Positions 24,172-29,299 of a stretch of 29,299 nucleotides of DNA are shown here, piece after piece. The DNA is taken from positions 1 to 29,299 of the forward strand of contig JBEPVM010000021.1 in NCBI GenBank assembly GCA_041690995.1, written 5' to 3'. Position numbers and translations under genes: made by a program. Below the pieces are notes generated by a model. The model had not been told where the DNA came from, ran no database searches, and was given only the letters and a program-made list of their open reading frames with translations. The DNA comes from UBA4722 sp041690995 (lineage in GTDB: Bacteria; Pseudomonadota; Gammaproteobacteria; DSM-16500). Every line of letters begins with the position of its first letter. Position 1 is the stretch's first letter.

Positions 24172-25029
24172 TTATAAGATAAGGCAACAATGTTTACTTT
24201 TTATTTTATTTCTCTGACTATCAGGCAATCTCTCGGCATCCTGGACAGCAGGAAAAAAAGACTGTCTTGTATGAGGATACCCCCACTCCGTTAATTCTCT
24301 TTTGACTCTATCAATATCTTCTTGTTGTTTAAGTTGTATATAGGCATTCCTGGCTGCTATTAAATGTTTGTATGCATCCTCGCTTCGACCTGAATTTTTA
24401 TAAAATTTACCAATTGCTTCATGAAAACGAGCAGCATCTACACTGACAGGCTCTCTTTTAACATTAAGAGCCAGCGCTTTTTGTATTATTTCTTGCTTAT
24501 TATCATTACCACAGTATGCATTGTAATAAACATATAGCCAGTTAGGCGAATCTGTATGGATTAATTTATCTTTTATGTCAAATAGATATAGTCGCAGCGT
24601 TTCTACTATCTCAGGATTTTTTCTCTCAACGAGAGAAGAATATCTTTTTGCATCTTGGTAAAGTAACTTTGCCAACACTACTGCTCGGTTTTCTTTTGAA
24701 AGCATCAACAAAGTGCCACGTAAGAGCAACAAGCCTATTTGTAAAATAACTGCTTCCGATCTATATTGAGCATCTTCAGTCGTCCAAGGCTTTAGAATTT
24801 CTGATATATTTATCACGTCCGTTAATAAATCAGGAAATTGCCGTATATTTTTTAATTCTTCAATACAATAACTATAATACAGTATTCCTATTAACTTATG
24901 CGCCTTAGACTTTATGCTATTAAACATTTGAGATTCTTCTGTTTCTTCTTCTGTTGTTTCTTCTTCTATTCCTTCTTCTATTTCCTCTTCCTCTATTTCC
25001 TCTTCCTCTATTTTTTCTTTTGTTTTCAT
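24172..25029 (-). CDS. Helical TPR-like effector candidate with C-terminal CaaX motif (paralogue 2)
   Basis: The ATG at 25029 (285 residues) has GGAG 8 nt upstream. Residues 5-32 are almost all Glu/Ile/Thr from a purine-rich tandem repeat. The rest is helical and parallels the gene at 21829-22806: EAVILQIGLLLLRGTLLMLS, LIHTDSPNWLYVYYNAYC, FYKNSGRSEDAYKHLIAARN, QSFFPA, and finally SKHCCLIL. The shared last five residues (CCLIL) in otherwise diverged tails point to selection on the CaaX box. No signal peptide or membrane helix. Likely a host-targeted effector anchored to membranes by host geranylgeranylation; the molecular activity is unknown. Confidence 0.83.
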   Translation of the reverse strand: MKTKEKIEEEEIEEEEIEEGIEEETTEEETEESQMFNSIKSKAHKLIGILYYSYCIEELKNIRQFPDLLTDVINISEILKPWTTEDAQYRSEAVILQIGLLLLRGTLLMLSKENRAVVLAKLLYQDAKRYSSLVERKNPEIVETLRLYLFDIKDKLIHTDSPNWLYVYYNAYCGNDNKQEIIQKALALNVKREPVSVDAARFHEAIGKFYKNSGRSEDAYKHLIAARNAYIQLKQQEDIDRVKRELTEWGYPHTRQSFFPAVQDAERLPDSQRNKIKSKHCCLIL

Positions 25030-25104
25030 TATGTTCTCCACAAGGATTTGCAAATTCTGAATTTAGGTTTGAATCATTTTATTTGTTAAATGTTCAAATA
25101 TAAC

Positions 25105-25257
25105 GAGAACATTCATTTAACTGTGTCATTCCCGCGAAGGCGGGAACCCATTTTGCCCTGTAGCTAGACTGACCTTAGTAAAATAATTTCCATTACTAAG
25201 GCAGGTTTAATGACACGTAAGAATAGATTCCCGCCTTCGCGGGAATGACACAGTTAT
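25105..25257. mobile_element. MITE-like element with 28-bp perfect terminal inverted repeats
   Basis: The arms at 25119-25146 and 25228-25255 are perfect 28-bp inverted repeats, each with the internal palindrome TTCCCGCGAAGGCGGGAA. Between them is a hairpin CCTTAGTAA...TTACTAAGG (25173-25202). The left flank GAGAACATTCATTTAAC matches the right end of the repeat at 95-216. No open frame. It is a non-autonomous repeat of REP/MITE type. It directly precedes the ATG of a GNAT fragment. Confidence 0.75.
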
Positions 25258-25417
25258 ATGAATAAATTATCTTTTCGCTTTACCTTCAAGCATGCCATTG
25301 AATCTCAACGAGAACTCATTCACCAATGGCTGAAGCAAGACTATATCAGCGAGTGGATTCATGGGCAAGGATTACAAAACACTCTTTCAGGGTTAGAAAA
25401 ATTTTTTCAATACCAAA
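25254..25417 (+). repeat. 164-bp direct repeat, copy A (identical to 28294-28457)
   Basis: Positions 25254-25417 and 28294-28457 are identical by reading and lie 3,040 bp apart in direct orientation. They carry the 5' end of a GNAT gene. Sequence diverges abruptly on both sides. Confidence 0.95.
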
Positions 25418-25488
25418 CTAAACCATACGAAATTAAAGTTGGCCTTACACTTCATGAGGCATTCGTTCTTGAACCAGAAAACATATAG
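25258..25488 (+). pseudogene. GNAT acetyltransferase fragment, copy A
   Basis: The first 53 codons (MNKLSFRFTFKHAIESQREL onward) are the N-terminus of a GNAT-family acetyltransferase similar to AAC(6')-like enzymes (LIHQWLKQDYISEWIHGQ). At 25417 the frame runs into 23 unrelated codons (KPYEIKVGLTLHEAFVLEPENI), which I cannot place. The acetyl-CoA-binding part is absent. Not functional as an acetyltransferase. Confidence 0.75.
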
Positions 25489-25500
25489 GCTATGTAAAAT

Positions 25501-25653
25501 ATGAACTATAGCGCAATTATATTTGATTTTGATGGCGTATTATTTGATAGTGAAAAAATTCACCTTCAAGCATGCAATGAAGTATTTCAAACCCTTGGCT
25601 TTATTGTGCCTGAAGCAGAATATTTTCAGCGCTATGTTGGCTTATCAGATTAG
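25501..25653 (+). pseudogene. HAD-superfamily hydrolase fragment
   Basis: 50 codons starting MNYSAIIFDFDGVLFDSEKI, which is HAD motif I (DxDGVLxDSE) of the beta-phosphoglucomutase-like group, plus the beginning of the cap (HLQACNEVFQTLGF). A TAG at 25651 ends it; motifs II-IV are missing. Intact members are about 220 residues. Positions 25654-25813 contain no recognisable gene. Confidence 0.75.
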
Positions 25654-25813
25654 GCGGGGAAAATTCTAATCATAAAAAAGCTGTTTTAGATATTGCAATA
25701 CAGGATGATAAAGTAATACGCTAAGCTCCTTTCAACGACTTGATAAAAATGCATGAAATACAGAGTATCACTATGGGGTTTCTGCATTTCTATCAATTGC
25801 AAGGCACCCTAAA

Positions 25814-25872
25814 ACTATATATTTTATTCCATTATTTGACTTTAAGACAATAAATGGAATAAAATATATAGT
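25814..25872 (+). promoter_or_regulatory. 20-bp inverted repeat and promoter immediately upstream of the AbiEi-type gene
   Basis: ACTATATATTTTATTCCATT (25814-25833) and its exact complement AATGGAATAAAATATATAGT (25853-25872) are separated by 19 nt. A -35 TTGACT (25836-25841) sits in the spacer and a -10 TAAAAT (25860-25865) in the right arm, 18 nt apart. The predicted transcript starts at about the ATG (25873). AbiEi antitoxins repress their promoter by binding such inverted repeats. Confidence 0.65.
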
Positions 25873-26691
25873 ATGAAGACTAAATTAGGTGGGCTAAAGG
25901 GAACGGGCCGGAAACTACTAGGCAAGCTCTTACAGGCATCAAAAGAGAGCTTTACGGTAGAAGAAGCTGCCCGGATTTTAAGCGTCACCCGATACCGCGC
26001 TGCATCACTTCTTGCCGCATGGGCTAAGCATGGGTGGCTTCATCGTATACGTAGGGGTCTTTACATACCCATCCCCTTGCAGTCGAACTCTACCGAAGTA
26101 ACCCCTGAAGAACCATGGCTCATCGCACATAAACTCTTTTCACCATGTTACATTGGCGGATGGACAGCAGCGCACTATTGGGGATTAACAGAACAGATAT
26201 TTAATTCCATTTATGTAATGACTACCAAAAAGGTGCACCAGCGAGAGCAAAATCTTAATGGCGTTAATTTCAAAGTTAAGACTATCCTTCCTAAAAGAAT
26301 TTTTGGTACACAAACAATATGGAGCGGGAAAGTTAAGATTGCCATCTCAGACACAACCAAAACTGTTATTGATGGGTTAAATGATCCCGCAGTTTTTGGT
26401 GGCATTCGCATAGTAGCCGATGTTCTGTCTGCGTATATAACCTCTAAAGAATTTAATCAGGAGAAATTACTTAAATATGCTAAAGCCATGGAGAACAGCG
26501 CTGTCTTTAAAAGGCTAGGTTTTCTCATTGAACAATTAGAATTTCATGCTAGTGCAAACATTGCATCGGATTGCAAAAACAATTTAAAGTCGGGCTATTC
26601 GCAGCTCGATCCAGACGTTAAAGGCGACCGACTAGAAACACAATGGAATTTATGGGTACCAAAATCATTTACAATTAAGGATCTAGAATGA
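25873..26691 (+). CDS. abiEi: AbiEi-family antitoxin/transcriptional repressor (type IV toxin-antitoxin)
   Basis: 272 residues. An N-terminal winged helix (FTVEEAARILSVTRYRAASLLAAWAKHGWLHRIRRGLYIPI) precedes the AbiEi core (EEPWLIAHKLFSPCYIGGWTAAHYWGLTEQI, VMTTKK, ISDTTKTVIDGLNDPAVFGGI). In AbiE loci this protein represses its own promoter and protects against the nucleotidyltransferase toxin AbiEii. The ATG has no ribosome site and directly follows the inverted repeat, which suggests a leaderless mRNA. The gene looks intact. The next frame overlaps it by ATGA but is broken and does not look like AbiEii. Confidence 0.88.
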   Translation: MKTKLGGLKGTGRKLLGKLLQASKESFTVEEAARILSVTRYRAASLLAAWAKHGWLHRIRRGLYIPIPLQSNSTEVTPEEPWLIAHKLFSPCYIGGWTAAHYWGLTEQIFNSIYVMTTKKVHQREQNLNGVNFKVKTILPKRIFGTQTIWSGKVKIAISDTTKTVIDGLNDPAVFGGIRIVADVLSAYITSKEFNQEKLLKYAKAMENSAVFKRLGFLIEQLEFHASANIASDCKNNLKSGYSQLDPDVKGDRLETQWNLWVPKSFTIKDLE

Positions 26692-26972
26692 TATCCAAAG
26701 AAGAAATACAAAAACAATTTATACAGACTTAGAGAAGCTTTATAACGCAGGAGAAGAAGAGACATCATTAATTATTAGACTCATGATAGCAAGCAATGAC
26801 ATAACCACTGCAAATCACGCCTCATCCACATTCATGGAATCTGCATGACGACTCTACATTGCGCAATGAAGCAGATAAACGCAAGCAATTTACCTTTGAT
26901 CTATGCGTCTCATTTGTAAATTTCTGCAGAGAATTTGTATTCCTCTATATTCAAGAAAATGGCGCCAGATAA
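26688..26972 (+). pseudogene. Broken partner gene downstream of the AbiEi-type antitoxin
   Basis: The ATG at 26688 overlaps the AbiEi stop (ATGA), the normal coupling for the second gene of such a locus. It reads MISKEEIQKQFIQT and stops at 26732. In the next frame from 26729 it continues LEKLYNAGEEETSLIIRLMI, then stops near 26838, and a third frame carries TLRNEADKRKQFTFDLCVSF on to NFCREFVFLYIQENGAR (stop at 26970-26972). Joined, this is a helical protein of roughly 95 residues. I see no nucleotidyltransferase motif (GS...D.D), and I do not recognise the family. 26973-27195 has no gene. Confidence 0.55.
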
Positions 26973-27179
26973 AAAAGATTATTATTTTTGTTAAAAGAAC
27001 ATTCGAACATGGTTCGAACTTCTATTTAAAGCATCTATTGCAAATTCAGGGAACATAAAGAACCTATGATAATGTGAAATTACAAGTATTAGCTAGGCCG
27101 TCTAATAAAAGTAAGAAATTGCTTACCTATTTTTGTCAATCTGTTATTATCCTTATTATCCTTAGTCTCTGAAATAAAG

Positions 27180-27203
27180 ATGCCCCCGCTTCTCATCAGG
27201 CAT
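27180..27203. terminator. Weak terminator candidate after the amidase gene
   Basis: ATGCC (27180-27184) and GGCAT (27199-27203) form a short stem with A- and T-runs on both sides, overlapping the amidase stop. The stem is only 5 bp with a 14-nt loop. Confidence 0.3.
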
Positions 27204-28251
27204 TTTTTTTACCCCCAAGCTCCACTTCGCTTACTTGATCTGAAAGATCAGGAATTTCTTCATAGGCAGCTCGCTTAGAATATTTGTTACATTTCTTCGC
27301 AAGATCATAGGCTAACCATGCCAATGCTATTGTTCCGCCACTCGCAATAATTCCAGCAGCCCAAAAAAATGATGAAGATGACGAATGAACGCTTTTACTG
27401 GATAAACGCTGTTGAGTTTCTACAACACGATACATGGCACATGCGGTGCTCGCATCGAATGGCTGTGCATAACAATCCTCAGCAGAACCCGATGTCGCAT
27501 CATAACATTCCGGCATGAAGTGTTCTCGAAAAGCACCGATAGTCAAATTTGTTTTCATATCAAATAAACCTGCCTGCTCTACCGCATATCCTATTTTTGC
27601 TAAATAATATTGGGCTGTTTCGCCAGAAAGGTCGATGTTGGGTGGACAATCAATACGTTCATCCACCCATTGACCAATCCCTTGTTCTGCTAATTTCTTC
27701 CACGGCAGAGTAGGCCCTGGATCAGTCTTGCCTAAAACAATATCATTACCTTGTTGACGCCAAGGGGCTATATCCGAATGACCAATGACATTTTCTGCAG
27801 GGATAGAATATTTTTTTTGTAATTCTTGTATCAATAAAATGAGCGCTCTAATTTGGGCGCGCTGATAAGGCTCAAAATATTTAAAATCAAGCGTGCCATT
27901 CCCATCCAAAGCATGGGCATAATTCGGCATGTGAATTTCTATTCCAATGGCAAAATCATTGAACCCTGTCCTATTTTGCCAATGGCTCACGCCTGCATGC
28001 CAGGCACGAAAAGGCATTTTCACAACTTCATAAGCAATCAACTCCTTTGTATCATTTTGTTCAGGAATGAAATAGTGCGTGCTGACCTGGTTGTCAATCC
28101 AAATTTGTTCAGGATCATGATAACCTGAGCAATGCAAAATGATGTAACGGGGTGTAATAGTTTGATTACTATAATGAGGGTTAGGCTTTAGTGCAGGAAG
28201 AACCGTCAGTTGATCTTGGTCTTTCTCTTCATTGAGATTTTTATGAAGCAT
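27196..28251 (-). CDS. N-acetylmuramoyl-L-alanine amidase (Amidase_2) with a C-terminal membrane anchor
   Basis: 351 residues. The amidase_2/AmpD-type zinc domain covers about 33-190: His40 (YIILHCSG), His158 (NVIGHSDIAP) and Asp177 (GKTDPGP) are the expected zinc ligands, with RAWHAG and AIGIEIHMPN in between. A helical peptidoglycan-binding-like region follows (about 208-285), with Cys260 and Cys271. Then comes a Ser-rich linker and one membrane helix (about 294-317), and a 30-residue acidic tail (EEIPDLSDQVSEVELGG). There is no N-terminal signal peptide. It cleaves the amide bond between MurNAc and the stem peptide. Tail anchoring is unusual for the family. Confidence 0.88.
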   Translation of the reverse strand: MLHKNLNEEKDQDQLTVLPALKPNPHYSNQTITPRYIILHCSGYHDPEQIWIDNQVSTHYFIPEQNDTKELIAYEVVKMPFRAWHAGVSHWQNRTGFNDFAIGIEIHMPNYAHALDGNGTLDFKYFEPYQRAQIRALILLIQELQKKYSIPAENVIGHSDIAPWRQQGNDIVLGKTDPGPTLPWKKLAEQGIGQWVDERIDCPPNIDLSGETAQYYLAKIGYAVEQAGLFDMKTNLTIGAFREHFMPECYDATSGSAEDCYAQPFDASTACAMYRVVETQQRLSSKSVHSSSSSFFWAAGIIASGGTIALAWLAYDLAKKCNKYSKRAAYEEIPDLSDQVSEVELGGKKNA

Positions 28252-28293
28252 GATTAAACGTCTCCTATTAACTATAATTTTGATATAAAATAT

Positions 28294-28457
28294 TTATATG
28301 AATAAATTATCTTTTCGCTTTACCTTCAAGCATGCCATTGAATCTCAACGAGAACTCATTCACCAATGGCTGAAGCAAGACTATATCAGCGAGTGGATTC
28401 ATGGGCAAGGATTACAAAACACTCTTTCAGGGTTAGAAAAATTTTTTCAATACCAAA
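28294..28457 (+). repeat. 164-bp direct repeat, copy B (identical to 25254-25417)
   Basis: The second copy of the GNAT 5' segment. Together with copy A it flanks the AbiEi-type gene and the amidase. Confidence 0.95.
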
Positions 28458-28686
28458 TTGAGAATAAAAATCTCGATCGTCAATCTGAAATCACTCCTCA
28501 CTGGATTGGTTATGATGGCGATAAGCCATTCGTCTATTTTCAGATATCTCTGAAGTTTTTATTGATCCAGAAAAAAGTAACACAAAAGCCACGCATGTTT
28601 ATCAGAAAGCGAGCTTTCGTATTGTAGGAGAATTCATCGCTGCCTGGCATCCTGTTCCCCATTATATTATGAGGCTTGATATGTAG
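28298..28686 (+). pseudogene. GNAT acetyltransferase, internally deleted and frameshifted (copy B)
   Basis: This copy keeps more of the gene: after the shared 53 codons it reads IENKNLDRQSEITPHWIGYD and then GDKPFVYFQIS. Near 28545 the frame shifts, and the true C-terminus continues as SEVFIDPEKSNTKATHVYQK, then ASFRIVGEFIAAWHPVPHYI and MRLDM to the TAG at 28684. The central part with the acetyl-CoA loop (R/QxxGxG/A) is missing. So both copies derive from one acetyltransferase now lost. Confidence 0.85.
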
Positions 28687-28780
28687 AATCTGGATTAAGC
28701 TTTTTTAAGGTGGTAAGAAATATAAATATGCGATGCTGTCACGGCAATCATCTAGTATGTTAATCCTATCAATAATTTTC

Positions 28781-28810
28781 TTGAGAATATGTATAACCTA
28801 TGTTATACAT
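28781..28810 (+). promoter_or_regulatory. Promoter and palindromic operator of the dinJ-yafQ locus
   Basis: TTGAGA (28781-28786), 17 nt, TATACA (28804-28809) is a good sigma-70 match. The palindrome ATGTATAAC-CTAT-GTTATACAT (28789-28810) covers the spacer and -10, as expected for autorepression by a RelB/DinJ antitoxin. Confidence 0.65.
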
Positions 28811-28829
28811 AATAGGTGAGGTGAAATTT

Positions 28830-29084
28830 ATGCAAAAAGCAGCAACTATTAATACACGTATTGAACCCAAACTTAAATTACAAGCAGAAACTGTCCTACA
28901 TAAAGTAGGATTAACTTCGGCCGAAGCTGTTCGTTTATTTTACATGCAGGTTTGTTTGCAAAAAGGGTTACCGTTTGCGGTAAAAATTCCAAACAAGGCA
29001 ACAATCAAGGCAATGAAAGAAGCAAATAAAAGAAAAACGCATAAAGCAAAAAACGTGGATGAATTATTTAAAGATTTGGATTAG
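28830..29084 (+). CDS. dinJ: RelB/DinJ-family antitoxin
   Basis: 84 residues from the ATG at 28830, preceded by GGTGAGGTGA; a longer frame from 28800 starts inside the promoter and is rejected. The N-terminal ribbon-helix-helix (AATINTRIEPKLKLQAETVLHKVGLTSAEAVRLFYMQV) binds the operator, and the C-terminal helix (KEANKRKTHKAKNVDELFKDL) would cover the toxin. It is intact and 2 bp upstream of the toxin fragment. Confidence 0.9.
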   Translation: MQKAATINTRIEPKLKLQAETVLHKVGLTSAEAVRLFYMQVCLQKGLPFAVKIPNKATIKAMKEANKRKTHKAKNVDELFKDLD

Positions 29085-29086
29085 AC

Positions 29087-29272
29087 ATGCTTCATGTTGA
29101 GTACACATCTAAGTTCAAGCGTGATCTGAAACTTGCTAAACGAAGAAATAAAAACATGATCTCCTTGAAAGAGGTCATGAAACATATTGAGTGTGAAAAA
29201 CCTCTAAATCCCCGTTATAAAGATCATCCCCTGTCGAGTAACTGTACAGTTAAGATTGACCGTTATGATTAG
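29087..29272 (+). pseudogene. yafQ: YafQ/RelE-family toxin, C-terminally truncated
   Basis: 61 codons. MLHVEYTSKFKRDLKLAKRR and NPRYKDHPLSSN match the first two thirds of YafQ (about 92 residues), a ribosome-dependent mRNA endonuclease. After SSN the frame runs into unrelated CTVKIDRYD and a stop, so the C-terminal strand with the catalytic His and the WLLIY core is lost. The toxin is very probably inactive, leaving an orphan antitoxin. Confidence 0.82.
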
Positions 29273-29299
29273 AGGCAATCAAAGTTTTCTGTGCGAAGC

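Noticed and set aside
22807..25104. PmrA-type regulatory boxes (CTTAA-N6-CTTAA) upstream of the effector candidates
   Set aside because: I looked upstream of the genes at 22806, 25029, 2576 and 9100 and found no pair with correct spacing.
25561..25580. Short similarity ACCTTCAAGCATGC between the HAD fragment and the GNAT repeat
   Set aside because: Only 14 bp are shared; too short to claim a common origin, though it may be microhomology for recombination.
27002..27018. TTCGAAC-ATG-GTTCGAA palindrome as a LexA box
   Set aside because: The spacing differs from known SOS boxes, and no gene starts nearby; it is probably chance or a remnant.
1..29299. CRISPR arrays or rRNA genes
   Set aside because: No regularly spaced repeat-spacer pattern and no rRNA sequence was seen on reading either strand.

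Overview
The window looks like the chromosome of a low-GC gammaproteobacterium, most likely a host-associated member of the Legionellales (Coxiella/Rickettsiella/Legionella-like). Three things point there: the core order fmdB-DUF502-aspS-yebC-ruvC-(insert)-ruvA-ruvB-tolQRAB-pal-cpoB-queE; effector-like genes wedged between core genes, two of them ending in a eukaryotic-type prenylation (CaaX) motif; and many toxin-antitoxin remnants, IS remnants and broken genes. The assignment rests on reading the proteins, not on a database search.

Layout. Positions 1-3300 are accessory: a decayed IS21-family element with a REP-like repeat, a 464-residue effector-like gene with a possible Cys-His-Asp catalytic arrangement and a duplicated C-terminal tail, and a Nudix hydrolase cut off at its N-terminus. 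This block abuts the 3' side of tRNA-Lys(TTT) (3331-3406). Positions 3458-8903 are the Tol-Pal envelope operon (tolQ-tolR-tolA-tolB-pal-cpoB) plus queE, all on the minus strand. Positions 9100-10458 carry an opposite-strand, coiled-coil, multi-pass membrane protein of effector type. Positions 10460-14093 hold ruvB, ruvA and ruvC, with a VapBC pair and a small secreted protein between ruvA and ruvC. Positions 14115-17610 are yebC, aspS, a DUF502 membrane protein and an FmdB zinc-ribbon protein, probably one operon with ruvC.

Positions 17755-21783 contain wrbA, a PilE-type pilin, an AAA/DUF4143 ATPase, an MFS exporter and a FimT/GspH pseudopilin. Positions 21829-25029 hold two paralogous helical (TPR-like) proteins that both end CCLIL, separated by an Ogt/Ada-like DNA repair protein and two small membrane proteins (DUF3185, DUF1328). 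From 25100 the region is accessory and decaying again: a MITE-like element with 28-bp perfect inverted ends, two copies of a GNAT gene fragment about 3 kb apart, a HAD fragment, an AbiEi-type antitoxin under a 20-bp inverted repeat and followed by a broken partner gene, a tail-anchored N-acetylmuramoyl-L-alanine amidase, and a DinJ-YafQ locus with a truncated toxin.

The core genes cover recombination (Ruv), translation (AspRS, YebC, tRNA-Lys, QueE) and envelope constriction (Tol-Pal). The most interesting content is the set of candidate secreted effectors, above all the CCLIL pair, which suggests delivery into a eukaryotic host and anchoring to host membranes by host geranylgeranyltransferase.
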